A DNA stretch of 41,374 nt from Chloroflexota bacterium (GCA_012516075.1 JAAYXE010000155.1:1-41374), one strand, 5' to 3'. Counted from the stretch's first letter, positions 8,195 through 16,608 are shown. A program made the numbers and translations. The notes: a model not told the origin generated them from the letters alone.

Positions 8195-9835
8195 TCACAC
8201 CGGGACCGCTGCTTTTTCCATCGGACAAACTCCGCTGGGGCATACGCCCAGGCGAATATGGGCTTCGACCTCAGCCCGGAAATGCTTGAGAATATCGCGG
8301 GTGGGGACGGCTGCCGTCTGCCCGAGCCCGCAGTTGGACAGGGTTTCCATGGCTTCACCCAGGCGCAGCAGTTCATCCAGGTCTTCGAGCCGGGCCGTGC
8401 CTTCTGTGATGGCGGTCAGGATCTCGTACGAGCGCTGGGTGCCGACACGGCAGGGGGTGCACTTCCCGCAGCTCTCGAAGCGGAAGAACTGCACCAGCAC
8501 CTTCGCCAGATCGACCACGCAGGTGCGGTCGTCGCAGATCAGCAGCGCGCCGGAGCCCAGAGAAACGCCGGCTTTGCGGAAGGATTCAAAATCCATGGGC
8601 GTGTCCTGCAGGCTGGCAGGCGCAATCGAGCCGCTCGAGCCGCCGGACTGGAAGAGCTTGAGCGGCCGGCCGTCGCGCATGCCCTGGGCGTAAATGGTGA
8701 TCACCTCGCGCAGGGTGATGCCCATGGGCACTTCGATCAGGCCGGTGTTGTTGACATTGCCCAGGATGGTGTAGACCTTGGTCCCCGGGCTGCTGGGGGT
8801 GCCAAAGCTGCGGTACCAGTCGGCTCCGCTGCGGATAATGGGGGGCACGTTGGCCAGGGTCTCGACGTTGTTGACCAGGGTGGGCTTGCCCCACAGGCCT
8901 TTCGTCGGCGGGTAAGGCGGGCGAGCGCGCGGCTCGCCGCGTTTGCCCTCGATGGACTCGATCAGGGCAGTCTCCTCGCCGCAGATGTAGGCGCCTGCCC
9001 CGGAGTGAATGTGAATTTTGAAATGGAAGCCTGTGCCGAAGATGTCGTCTCCAAGCAGGCCGTATTCTTCCGCCTGCTGGATTGCTTTCTCCAGGCGCTG
9101 GTAGGCCAGGGTGTATTCGCCGCGAATGTAGATGTAGCCTTCGCTGGCGCCCACGGCGTAAGCCGCGATCACCATGGCTTCGATAATGCTGTGCGGGTCG
9201 CCTTCCAGGATCAGGCGGTCTTTGAATGTGCCCGGCTCGCTCTCATCGGCGTTGCAGATCACGTACTTTGGCTGGCCGGGCGCTCCGGCCACGAAGGACC
9301 ATTTGCGGCCGGTCGGGAAACCGGCCCCGCCGCGCCCCTGCAGCCCCGAGCGCGTGATCTCGTCGATCACCTCTGCGGGGGTCATCGTGGTCAGCGCTTT
9401 GCCCAGAGCCTGATAACCATCGTGCAGGATGTAATCGTCGATGCTCTCGGGGTCGATCAGGCCGGCGCGGCGCAGGACGATGCGCTGTTCGGCTGGCAGC
9501 GTGCCTTTGCGCGCCCGCAGCCAGGCGATGGTGCCGGACAGCTCGCGCACCGGGGCGAGCAGCGCTTCAGCTACCCGGCCCTTGTAAAGATGCTCTTCGA
9601 CCAGCAGGCGAGCCTGGGAGGGCTGCACCGGGCCGTAGACCACCGCATCGGGGTAGACGACCACCAGAGGCAGGGCGTCGTGGCGGCCCAGGTCGCTGGC
9701 CATCGCCACGGTGATTTCGTCCGCCAGGTCGAAGGCTTTGATCTCTTTCTGCAGGGCCTGCATCAGCTCAGAAGCGCCTCTCTGCAGGCTGACCGGATCG
9801 CCGGAGACAATAACCATGGAGCGGATCGTTTTCAT
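8195..9835 (-). CDS. NADH-binding diaphorase subunit, NuoF/HoxF-like (copy 1)
   Basis: Binds FMN and NAD(H) and exchanges electrons with the Fe-S chain. Seen: nucleotide-binding GRGGAGFPTGRKW around residue 167; FMN-site motifs such as CNADESEPGTFKDR; the N3 [4Fe-4S] ligands C456, C459, C462 and C502. The first ~95 residues have the shape of a thioredoxin-like domain that normally holds a [2Fe-2S] cluster, yet this segment contains no cysteine. There is also no C-terminal ferredoxin domain; the protein ends with two isolated cysteines (C532, C537). It therefore has fewer clusters than copy 2 and is the likely diaphorase of the hydrogenase arm. The ATG has a GGAGG site upstream. It lies 34 bases before hoxU. 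Confidence 0.92.
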   Translation of the reverse strand: MKTIRSMVIVSGDPVSLQRGASELMQALQKEIKAFDLADEITVAMASDLGRHDALPLVVVYPDAVVYGPVQPSQARLLVEEHLYKGRVAEALLAPVRELSGTIAWLRARKGTLPAEQRIVLRRAGLIDPESIDDYILHDGYQALGKALTTMTPAEVIDEITRSGLQGRGGAGFPTGRKWSFVAGAPGQPKYVICNADESEPGTFKDRLILEGDPHSIIEAMVIAAYAVGASEGYIYIRGEYTLAYQRLEKAIQQAEEYGLLGDDIFGTGFHFKIHIHSGAGAYICGEETALIESIEGKRGEPRARPPYPPTKGLWGKPTLVNNVETLANVPPIIRSGADWYRSFGTPSSPGTKVYTILGNVNNTGLIEVPMGITLREVITIYAQGMRDGRPLKLFQSGGSSGSIAPASLQDTPMDFESFRKAGVSLGSGALLICDDRTCVVDLAKVLVQFFRFESCGKCTPCRVGTQRSYEILTAITEGTARLEDLDELLRLGEAMETLSNCGLGQTAAVPTRDILKHFRAEVEAHIRLGVCPSGVCPMEKAAVPV

Positions 9836-9850
9836 TGCTCAGCCTCCGGA

Positions 9851-10348
9851 TCACTCATAACGGGCCAGGATCTCGGGCACCTGGTCGGGTGTGACGTTGC
9901 CGTAGATATCGTCATCGACGAGCAGGACCGGGCCCACCGCACACACGCCCAGGCAGCTTGTGGTAATCAGCGACCATTTACGGTCGGGCGTGGTCTGGCC
10001 GGGCTGAATGCCCAGGGTCTCCTGCACAGCCGTGAGCAGTTCTCTCCCGCCGACGACATGGCAGGGCGCGCTCTCGCAGAAGCGGACCACGTGCCGGCCC
10101 AGCTCTTCGGTAGACAGCATGTGGTAGAAACTGGCAAGCGAGTAAAGCTGGCTCTCGTACACACGCAGGTCGCTGCTCTGCAGGCGGAGCTGGCGTTTGA
10201 TTTCGGTGAAGGCCTCCGCAGGGATATAGCCCAGGAGGCGGTTGACTTCGCTCAAGATGGGGATCAGCGCTTCACGCGAGGCGCCGTGCTTTTCGATCGC
10301 GGCGCTCACCGCCTGGCTGGTCTGCAGGTCGACCGTTTTCACTTGCAT
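9851..10348 (-). CDS. [2Fe-2S] subunit, NuoE/HoxE-like (copy 1)
   Basis: A thioredoxin-fold [2Fe-2S] protein that partners NuoF in NADH dehydrogenases and soluble hydrogenases. The four ligands are visible as C91-x4-C96 and C132-x3-C136 (CESAPC and CLGVC), followed by the usual VDDDIYGNVTPD. At 165 residues it matches the family. A strong AGGAGG site precedes the ATG at 10346-10348. It sits 15 bases before nuoF copy 1, so the two form one translationally close pair, as in HoxE-HoxF. Confidence 0.92.
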   Translation of the reverse strand: MQVKTVDLQTSQAVSAAIEKHGASREALIPILSEVNRLLGYIPAEAFTEIKRQLRLQSSDLRVYESQLYSLASFYHMLSTEELGRHVVRFCESAPCHVVGGRELLTAVQETLGIQPGQTTPDRKWSLITTSCLGVCAVGPVLLVDDDIYGNVTPDQVPEILARYE

Positions 10349-10388
10349 CGATTTCCTCCTGATCCCTGGTAGAAGAAGTGGATACGCT

Positions 10389-12197
10389 TCAGTTCACGGC
10401 AGCCCGAATGCCCTCCGACACGATTTCGATGGCGTTGAAGTTGCACACCTGCGCGCAGATTCCGCAGCGGACGCACAGAGACGGGTCGATGGTGTGCGGG
10501 CTGCGCCGCTCGCCGCTGATGGCGTTCGCCGGGCAGTTGCGCGCACACACCGTACAGCCGGTGCAGATATCCTTTGAGATACGGTACTGGATCAGCGCCC
10601 GGCAGACTTTGGCCGGACAGCGTTTCTCGTAGATATGCGCTTCGTATTCGTGGCGGAAGTGCTGCAGCGTGCTGATGACCGGGTTGGGTGCGCCCTGACC
10701 CAGGCCGCACAGACTGGTCTGGCGGATTTCCTCGCACAGGGTTTCGAGCAGCTCGATATCGCCGTCGCGGCCTTCGCCGCCGCAGATGCGCAGCAGGATA
10801 TCCAGCAGGCGGCGGGTGCCCACGCGGCAGGGGGTGCACTTGCCGCAGCTCTCGTCCTGGGTGAAGTCCATGAAGTAGCGGGCGATATCCACCATGCAGG
10901 TGTCCTCGTCCATAACGACCAGCCCGCCGGAGCCCATCATCGCGCCCAGGGAGGTCAGGGATTCGTAGTCCACCTGGGCGTCGAGGTGCTCGGCGGTCAG
11001 GCAGCCGCCCATCGGGCCGCCGATCTGCACGGCTTTGAAGCCCTTGTTGTCTTTGATGCCGCCGCCGACCTCGTAGATGATCTCGCGCAGGGTGATGCCC
11101 AGGGGCACTTCGATCAGGCCGGTGTTGTTCACATCGCCGGCCACGGCAAAAGTCTTGGTGCCTTTGCTCTTCTCCGTGCCCATGCTGGCGAACCAGTCGG
11201 CGCCTTTGAGGATGATCTGGGGGACGTTGGCGTAGGTTTCGACGTTGTTATTATTGGTCGGCTTCGACCACACGCCCTTGACGGCTGGGAAGGGCGGTCG
11301 GGGGCGCGGTTCGCCACGCCGGCCTTCGATGGAGGCGATCAGGGCCGTCTCCTCGCCGCAGACGAACGCCCCGGCGCCCATGCGCACTTCCAGGTCGAAC
11401 GAGAAGCCGCTGTTGAGGATGTTCTCGCCGAGCAGGCCCAGCCTGCGCGCCTGCTGGATGGCAATGCGCAGGGTGCGCACGGCAACCGGGTACTCGGCGC
11501 GGCAGTAGATATAGCCCTGGCTGGCGCCGATGGCGTAGGCGGCGATGATCATACCTTCGATTACCGAGTGGGGGTCGCCCTCGAGCACGCGGCGGTTCAT
11601 AAACGCGCCGGGGTCGCCCTCATCGGCGTTGCAGATCAGGTACTTGGGGAAGTCTGGAACCTGGCGGCAGAGCTGCCACTTGCGTCCGGCCGGGAAGCCG
11701 GCGCCGCCGCGCCCGCGCAGACCCGAGCGCGTGACCTCGTCGATGACCTGTTCAGGGGTCATCTCCGTGAGCACTTTGGCCAGGGCCATGTAACCATCTT
11801 CGGCGATGTAGTCTTCGATGTTTTCAGGGTCGATCTTGCCGCAGTTGCGCAGAACGACGCGCACCTCCTTGGGTTTGGGCGGGCCGAGTTCTTCGTCGGC
11901 ATCGCTTTTTACGGGGACACGAAATCGTTCGACGATGCGGCCTTTCAGGAAGTGTTCCTCCACAAGGAAGGGGATGTCATCTTCGGTCAGGCCGCTGTAA
12001 TGCACGCCTTCGGGGTAAACCATGATCTCGGGGCCGCTGGAGCAGCCGCCAAGGCGAGATGTCTCGAGCACCTGCACTTCATCGATCAATCCCTGGGCAA
12101 CGAGCTCGTCCTGCAGAGCATCTTCCAGGGCCAGGGCTCCCCGGGAGATGCATTCGGGGTCGGCACAGACCAGTACATGAGAACGGTAGTAGGGCAT
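10389..12197 (-). CDS. NuoF-like diaphorase with C-terminal 2x[4Fe-4S] domain (HndC/HydB type, copy 2)
   Basis: The flavin- and NAD(H)-binding subunit of the type found in electron-bifurcating hydrogenases. Order: a thioredoxin-like N-terminus with three cysteines (C11, C16, C52; the expected fourth is replaced within GGCSSGP); the nucleotide site GRGGAGFPAGRKW; FMN-site region CNADEGDPGAF; N3 ligands in ESCGKCTPCRVG and SLCGLGQ; then a bacterial ferredoxin domain with two [4Fe-4S] motifs (C545/C548/C551/C555 and C575/C578/C581/C585). At 602 residues it has the HndC/HydB length. The added ferredoxin domain suggests electron exchange with ferredoxin. An AGGAAGG site precedes the ATG. Together with the flanking hndB- and hndA-like genes this forms a complete HndABC-type diaphorase. 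Confidence 0.92.
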   Translation of the reverse strand: MPYYRSHVLVCADPECISRGALALEDALQDELVAQGLIDEVQVLETSRLGGCSSGPEIMVYPEGVHYSGLTEDDIPFLVEEHFLKGRIVERFRVPVKSDADEELGPPKPKEVRVVLRNCGKIDPENIEDYIAEDGYMALAKVLTEMTPEQVIDEVTRSGLRGRGGAGFPAGRKWQLCRQVPDFPKYLICNADEGDPGAFMNRRVLEGDPHSVIEGMIIAAYAIGASQGYIYCRAEYPVAVRTLRIAIQQARRLGLLGENILNSGFSFDLEVRMGAGAFVCGEETALIASIEGRRGEPRPRPPFPAVKGVWSKPTNNNNVETYANVPQIILKGADWFASMGTEKSKGTKTFAVAGDVNNTGLIEVPLGITLREIIYEVGGGIKDNKGFKAVQIGGPMGGCLTAEHLDAQVDYESLTSLGAMMGSGGLVVMDEDTCMVDIARYFMDFTQDESCGKCTPCRVGTRRLLDILLRICGGEGRDGDIELLETLCEEIRQTSLCGLGQGAPNPVISTLQHFRHEYEAHIYEKRCPAKVCRALIQYRISKDICTGCTVCARNCPANAISGERRSPHTIDPSLCVRCGICAQVCNFNAIEIVSEGIRAAVN

Positions 12198-12245
12198 AGG
12201 AATACCTTCCTGCAGTTACGGGTGATCGGGCGCCGGAACGCCGGG

Positions 12246-12614
12246 TTATACTGGCACGACCAGATCGGTGACGACTTTGCCGCCGGTCACATGCTCGCGC
12301 ATAATGCGCTCTGCCTGCTCGGGGGTGACGCGGCCGTAGGTGACCAGCGAGCCTTCGCCCGTTTCCACCTGTACGATGGGTTCCCTCTCACACATGCCGA
12401 TACAGCCGGTCTGGGTGACAACGACGCCGGTGAGGTTTTCCTTTTCGATGTAATTGAGGATGGCTTTCATCGTTTCCCGGGCCCCGGCGGCGATCCCGCA
12501 GGTGCCCATGCCGACGATCACGCGCTTGCCGCCGGCTTCGGTTTTCATTTTTCTTTTCGCAAGGGCTTCTTCGCGAACCCGTTTCAGATCTTCGAGCGAT
12601 TTAATGGTTGTCAT
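12246..12614 (-). CDS. Thioredoxin-like [2Fe-2S] ferredoxin, HndB type
   Basis: Small electron carrier (122 residues) of the family encoded beside bifurcating hydrogenases. Family hallmarks are visible: GMGTCGIAAGARETM around C39, and VTQTGCIGMCEREPI with C71 and C75. Only three cysteines are present, which I believe is usual for this family; the full ligand set is therefore uncertain. The N-terminal ~30 residues are charged and probably helical. The ATG is preceded by CAGGAG. It lies 15 bases after the ATPase gene and 48 bases before the HndC-like gene. Confidence 0.88.
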   Translation of the reverse strand: MTTIKSLEDLKRVREEALAKRKMKTEAGGKRVIVGMGTCGIAAGARETMKAILNYIEKENLTGVVVTQTGCIGMCEREPIVQVETGEGSLVTYGRVTPEQAERIMREHVTGGKVVTDLVVPV

Positions 12615-12629
12615 GAGCAGTTCTCCTGA

Positions 12630-13199
12630 TCACTTACATTCGGCCTGCAGCGCGGCGATCCCTTCTGTAAGGTGCGCCCGCAGAAATGCCAGCACGTCCG
12701 GATCGCTGAGGGGGATATCCCCCAGCACACGGACGATCTCGTCCGAATCGAAGGTAAAGCTGTGCGCTTCTCCCACACCGGGTAGAGTCACGGTATAGCG
12801 GAACTGCCAGCGCACCTGCGGGTTGGGGACGACCAGCGCCAGCAGGGTGCCGGGCAGGTCGCCCAGGGGCATGCGGTCGATGTGGCTGTGCTGGAAAGCC
12901 ACCACCAGGCGTGTACCGCATCCGGGGGTGGATTCGATCCGCAGTTCTCCGCCGCTGGCTTCGGCGGCAGCCTTGAGCAGCGGGATCCCCAGGCCAACGC
13001 TGCGGGTGGTGCGGCTGGTTGTGAAGGGGTCTACGACCTGCTGGAGCGTTTGCGCATCCATTCCTTTGCCGTTATCTTCCACGCACAGGCGCAGGCGGTC
13101 GGCGATCAGATCTTCCTCAACGGAGATCCGGATCTCTGACGCCCCGGCTGCCAGGCTGTTCTGGGCGATATCCAGGATATGGAGCGCAATCTCTTTCAT
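12630..13199 (-). CDS. GHKL (histidine-kinase-type) ATPase, small regulatory protein
   Basis: A 189-residue protein with a HATPase fold but no sensor or phospho-acceptor domain. Visible boxes are N14 in DIAQNSLAAGA, D42-N-G-K-G-M (ADP-binding D-x-G-x-G) and VGLGIPLLKAAAEASGG. About 60 extra residues follow the ATPase core. Stand-alone ATPases of this sort are encoded in many [FeFe]-hydrogenase (hnd/hyd) operons, where their role is unproven. Here it lies between the HndA- and HndB-like genes, so it is probably made with the complex and may sense or control it. The ribosome-binding site is weak. It might phosphorylate a partner or act as an anti-sigma-like binding protein; the sequence does not decide this. 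Confidence 0.82.
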   Translation of the reverse strand: MKEIALHILDIAQNSLAAGASEIRISVEEDLIADRLRLCVEDNGKGMDAQTLQQVVDPFTTSRTTRSVGLGIPLLKAAAEASGGELRIESTPGCGTRLVVAFQHSHIDRMPLGDLPGTLLALVVPNPQVRWQFRYTVTLPGVGEAHSFTFDSDEIVRVLGDIPLSDPDVLAFLRAHLTEGIAALQAECK

Positions 13200-13250
13200 G
13201 GTTTTCTTTGGCCGGTTTTTCCCGATCGGTACTGTACGGTCCAGGACCTG

Positions 13251-13757
13251 TCAGTCCTGGACTCGGCGCAGGAGCTGCGGGAATTTGTTGGGCCTGACAC
13301 GCCCCTGGGCGTCTTCGTCGATGATCACTACCGGCGCCTGGCTGCAGGCGCCCACGCAGCGGCAGACCTCCAGGGTGATGGCGCCGTCGGGGGTGGTCTC
13401 GCCGATGTCGATGCCCAGGGCCTGTTTGGCTTTTTCGATCAACTGGGGGGTGCCGGCGACATAACAGGCCGTCCCCATGCAGAATTTGATGGTGTGCCGG
13501 CCGCGCGGCCGGGTGGTGAAGAAGGAGTAAAAGCTGACGACCCCGTGCACCATGCTGAGGGGGACGTTCAGCTCCTTCGCCACATACGCCTGCATCGGCT
13601 CGGTGACATAGCCGATCTGGCTCTGCAGCTCGTTGAGCACGACCATGGTTGCCCCGGGGACCTCTCTGTTTTCCTGCAGGATTTTGTCGATCTGGACCCT
13701 CTTCTCGGGGATAACGAGTGGATCGTTGGGGGGGATGTTTTCAAGCAGTCGGGTCAT
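13251..13757 (-). CDS. [2Fe-2S] subunit, NuoE/HndA-like (copy 2), first gene of the main operon
   Basis: NuoE-family electron carrier, 168 residues from the chosen start. Ligands are C93-x4-C98 (CMGTAC) and C134-x3-C138 (CVGAC). I chose ATG 13755-13757 because GGAG lies 6 bases upstream; an in-frame ATG 15 bases earlier (13770-13772) has no such site. Together with the HndB- and HndC-like genes it forms the second diaphorase set of the operon. The 210-base gap upstream is the largest in the cluster and holds a regulator-type palindrome, so a main operon promoter is likely there. Confidence 0.92.
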   Translation of the reverse strand: MTRLLENIPPNDPLVIPEKRVQIDKILQENREVPGATMVVLNELQSQIGYVTEPMQAYVAKELNVPLSMVHGVVSFYSFFTTRPRGRHTIKFCMGTACYVAGTPQLIEKAKQALGIDIGETTPDGAITLEVCRCVGACSQAPVVIIDEDAQGRVRPNKFPQLLRRVQD

Positions 13758-13933
13758 GGATACTCCATCCATCTGGCGCTTTGCTTTGAGATTTTTTGGA
13801 ACTGCGTTTTTCAGCGTTTAACCGCGTCCAATTCCCTTTTGAGAGATGCGGGAAACCCGTTATCAAACCTTGGGTTTCGCTATCAGTCTATCCTAATTGC
13901 CAGTGATCGCCATCTATCGAATGTCATGATCTA

Positions 13934-13951
13934 ATGTGAAATTTATCACAT
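13934..13951. promoter_or_regulatory. CRP/FNR- or Rex-like operator palindrome
   Basis: ATGTGAAATTTATCACAT is palindromic except for one base pair near the centre and fits TGTGA-N6-TCACA. That pattern is the CRP consensus and is also close to sites of the NADH/NAD-sensing repressor Rex (TTGTGA-N6-TCACAA). It lies about 180 bases upstream of the HndA-like start, in the gap after the PHP gene. Rex would make sense for an NAD-linked hydrogenase, but which regulator binds is inference. I saw no convincing -35/-10 pair beside it. Confidence 0.55.
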
Positions 13952-13967
13952 AATGAAATAAAGGCGA

Positions 13968-14708
13968 TTAAGCGTCGATCTGCAGCGAGCGGCCGCCGCG
14001 ACCCTGGAGAGCCAGGCGCAGCTCTGAGATGGTTGGCGCCTGGATGTGCAGGATATTGGCGCCGCGCAGCTCTGAAAGGCGGTGGGCATCGCCGCCCTGG
14101 AGCAGGGGGAAGCCGGCGAGCTGCGGATAGTCAATCGACGCCCGGTGAGGACTGAGGCGCGCAGAGATTTCGATGGCGGCAAACGGCAGGTCTGGTGGAA
14201 TGAACCCCAGGATTGCGAGCAGGCCGAAGGCTTTGCGGTCCACGTGGGCGGGGATGGCCATCCCACCCAGGCGCTTCACAGCGTGGAAGGCTTCCTCCAG
14301 GGTGATGCGGGCTGAGGTGACCAGCAGGCGCTCTTCGCGCCGGATGAAATCCCCGCTGGGGTCGACGACAAACTGCTCTCCGAAAAAGTCGATATTGTTC
14401 TTGATCTCGGGCAGCGCCCGGTCGACGAGGGATTGAAAGGACTGGAGCTGTGTCAGATCATCAAAAAGGCAGAGCAGGTGCACCTCTTCCTGTGTCTGGA
14501 GCTCCATCCCCGGCAGTACAGCCAGGCCGGTGCCCCGGGCAGCCTGCATGACCGCGGCTGCGTTGGCGCTGGCGTTGTGGTCGGTGATGGCGATGATGTC
14601 GATGCCACGCTCCAGCGATTCCTGCACGATCAGCGGGGGGATCATTTCGACTTCGGCACAGGGGGAGAGCACCGTATGGACATGCAGTTCAGCCCGGTAA
14701 GATCGCAT
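13968..14708 (-). CDS. PHP-domain protein (putative metal-dependent phosphoesterase)
   Basis: A 246-residue PHP-fold protein. Metal ligands are visible as H9 and H11 (ELHVHT), D43-H44 (AITDHNA), a glutamate in LPGMELQ, PAHVD near residue 160 and GGDAHRL near the C-terminus. Such proteins hydrolyse phosphoester bonds of nucleotides or sugars; the substrate is unknown. PHP genes are common neighbours of bifurcating hydrogenase operons together with DRTGG and CBS proteins, as here. The ATG at 14706-14708 lacks a good ribosome-binding site, so the start is less certain. A gap of about 150 bases separates it from the DRTGG gene upstream. Confidence 0.85.
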   Translation of the reverse strand: MRSYRAELHVHTVLSPCAEVEMIPPLIVQESLERGIDIIAITDHNASANAAAVMQAARGTGLAVLPGMELQTQEEVHLLCLFDDLTQLQSFQSLVDRALPEIKNNIDFFGEQFVVDPSGDFIRREERLLVTSARITLEEAFHAVKRLGGMAIPAHVDRKAFGLLAILGFIPPDLPFAAIEISARLSPHRASIDYPQLAGFPLLQGGDAHRLSELRGANILHIQAPTISELRLALQGRGGRSLQIDA

Positions 14709-14855
14709 ATAAAGACACCAGTGTGAGCAGGATGGATACCTTCAAACCGCCGGCAGGATGGCTGCCGTACGGAGGGATGGGAGCAGCCAGCCCCGCTGCG
14801 CCTGGACGCCGGAGGCGCTCAGAGGGTGAGGTCAGGCGGTATGACGCGCAAACCG

Positions 14856-15200
14856 CTAGCCGCTGCGCAGGCCCAGTTCCCAGAGCCTGCCTGCCGTGCT
14901 GAATGTTGGCTCGGATGTGGAGAGCAGTGTGACGCCCTGCTGGTTGGCGCGCTCGATGGTGTCGGCATCGGGCTGGGCGCCTTCGGTGATGATCACCGCA
15001 GACAGTTCGAGCAGGGCAGCCACGGCGACGATGTTGATGTGCGCCTGCAGGGTGATCCAGATGCCGTTCTGTTTCGCGCCTGCCATGGCGCAGCTCAGCA
15101 GGTCTGAGGCATAACCACTGGACGGGGTGATAGAGGCAAAGTCTTGGCTTTCGGTCAGCAGTTTGAGATCCAGTTGATCGATGATTTCCTGGAGTGTCAT
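14856..15200 (-). CDS. DRTGG-domain-like small protein (copy 2)
   Basis: A 114-residue protein that looks like a lone DRTGG-type domain: MTLQEIIDQLDLKLL start, a central ITPSSGYASDLLSCAMAGAK, then an alternating strand/helix pattern with VIITEGAQPDADTIERANQQ. The family is often found with CBS and serine-kinase-like proteins and is thought to be regulatory; no enzymatic role is evident. It overlaps the end of the CBS/ATPase gene by four bases (ATGA), so translation is probably coupled. It resembles the protein encoded at 16197-16577, suggesting a duplicated partner on either side of the CBS/ATPase protein. Confidence 0.75.
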   Translation of the reverse strand: MTLQEIIDQLDLKLLTESQDFASITPSSGYASDLLSCAMAGAKQNGIWITLQAHINIVAVAALLELSAVIITEGAQPDADTIERANQQGVTLLSTSEPTFSTAGRLWELGLRSG

Positions 15201-16213
15201 AGATCCTCTTCCTGGAGAGAACGATCGTTGTTCTCTTTGAGACTGTCCTCCGGCTGGAGATAGATCTTCATGATCAGCCGGGTTCCTTTGCCTTTGATCG
15301 AGGTCAGGCTCATCTTGTCGACGCAGCGCCGGATGTTGACCAGCCCCATCCCGGCGCCAAAGCCCAGCTCACGCACGAACTCGGGGGCCGTGGAGAAGCC
15401 GGGCTGCATGGCCTGGTCGATGTCGGGGATGCCCGGACCATCGTCAATAGCCTGCATGAGGATGCGGTGGGGCTCGATCTCCACCCGGATCAGCCCGCCC
15501 TGATCAGTGTGGATGATCTGGTTCATTTCCGCTTCGTAGATGGCGATGCCGCAGCGGCGGGCGATCTGTGTGTTGGCGCCCAGGCGCAGCAGCGCGCGCT
15601 TGATGTTGGCGGAAGCGGCGCCGCCGTGCGTAAAATCACCAGCCTTGATGCGGTAGCGCATGATCAGGCTGGTGCGGTCTGAAACGATATCTTCGAAGAG
15701 GTGGCTGGCGCGGTAGACGCGGATTTCTTCGGCCTGGAAGTCTTTGTGCAGGGCAAAGAGGATGCCGCGGGTGATGTCGCCTTTGGTGATGATGCCGATC
15801 AGGTAGCCATCGGGGTCCAGCACCGGCAGGCGGCCCACACGCGTGCGGGCGAACTTCTCGAGCGCTTTGACAACCGGATCGGTGGACTTAACGGTGATGA
15901 CGTCCCGGGTCATGTAGTCTTCCACGTTCTTATGCAGTTCGTGGTTCACCATCGAGCGGATCAGGTCTTCCAAGCTGATCAGCCCGACCAGCTTCCCCTG
16001 CCAGACGACCGGCGCGCCAGAGATGCGTCCCTGGCGCAGCAGCTCGAGCACGTCCTGCATTTTCATCTTCGGGGAGACCACGATCAGATCGGTGGTCATC
16101 ACCTCGCGGATTTTCAGATCGTAAGAAAGCTCTTCGATGCGCGAGATATGCGATGCATCCTCGTCAGTGAAAACCCGCCCTTTACCGCCGATCACTTCAC
16201 TTGTCCTGGCCAT
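15197..16213 (-). CDS. CBS-pair protein with C-terminal anti-sigma-type ATPase domain
   Basis: 338 residues. Two CBS repeats lie at about 37-90 (VMTTDLIVVSP... GLISLEDLI) and 98-150 (YMTRDVITVKS... GIITKGDIT); CBS pairs usually bind adenine nucleotides. A GHKL ATPase domain follows at about 180-325, with N-box EAEMNQII, DDGPGIPD and GFGAGMGLVNIRR, resembling RsbW-like kinases. This architecture suggests an energy-state sensor that acts on a partner by phosphorylation or binding; that is inference. ATG 16211-16213 follows AGGAAGG very closely and overlaps the preceding DRTGG-like gene by 17 bases. Proteins of this kind recur next to hnd/hyd hydrogenase operons. Confidence 0.83.
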   Translation of the reverse strand: MARTSEVIGGKGRVFTDEDASHISRIEELSYDLKIREVMTTDLIVVSPKMKMQDVLELLRQGRISGAPVVWQGKLVGLISLEDLIRSMVNHELHKNVEDYMTRDVITVKSTDPVVKALEKFARTRVGRLPVLDPDGYLIGIITKGDITRGILFALHKDFQAEEIRVYRASHLFEDIVSDRTSLIMRYRIKAGDFTHGGAASANIKRALLRLGANTQIARRCGIAIYEAEMNQIIHTDQGGLIRVEIEPHRILMQAIDDGPGIPDIDQAMQPGFSTAPEFVRELGFGAGMGLVNIRRCVDKMSLTSIKGKGTRLIMKIYLQPEDSLKENNDRSLQEEDL

Positions 16214-16577
16214 GGCCTTCCTGCTGGACAGTCTGTTCCAGGCTGGGCAGGCCCGCCTGGAATAAACGGCCGCACAGTTCAAACATCCCGAACGGGCTGC
16301 TGATGAGCGGGATGTTTTCCTGCAGGGCGATCTCAACGGTTTCGGGATGGGGCTGCTTGCCGCGCACAAAGACGATTGCGCGCACATCGGCCATCTGGGC
16401 GGTGCGCACGACCTGCGGATTGCACAGGCCGGTGAGCAGCACGGCGTCCGGGATGACCGCAGCGAGTACATCGCTCATCAAATCGGCTCCGAAACCTCCT
16501 TTAATTTCAATATCCTGGGTCAAGGGGCCCGTATGACAGACCCCATTTGCGATTTGAATAATCTGGCTGAGCTTCAT
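16197..16577 (-). CDS. DRTGG-domain-like small protein (copy 1)
   Basis: 126 residues from ATG 16575-16577, chosen because homology-like sequence begins at MKLSQIIQIANGV; the frame is open further upstream without a better start. The pattern IEIKGGFGADLMSDVLAAVI, then VLLTGLCNPQVVRTAQM and VFVRGKQPHPETVEIALQ parallels the second DRTGG-like protein of this cluster. Probably a regulatory or ligand-binding domain with no visible catalytic residues. It lies 31 bases after fdhD and overlaps the CBS/ATPase gene, so all are likely on one transcript. Confidence 0.75.
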   Translation of the reverse strand: MKLSQIIQIANGVCHTGPLTQDIEIKGGFGADLMSDVLAAVIPDAVLLTGLCNPQVVRTAQMADVRAIVFVRGKQPHPETVEIALQENIPLISSPFGMFELCGRLFQAGLPSLEQTVQQEGHGQDK

Positions 16578-16608
16578 TGATGTCGTTTTCCGTTTCCCTG
16601 GAATTTTT

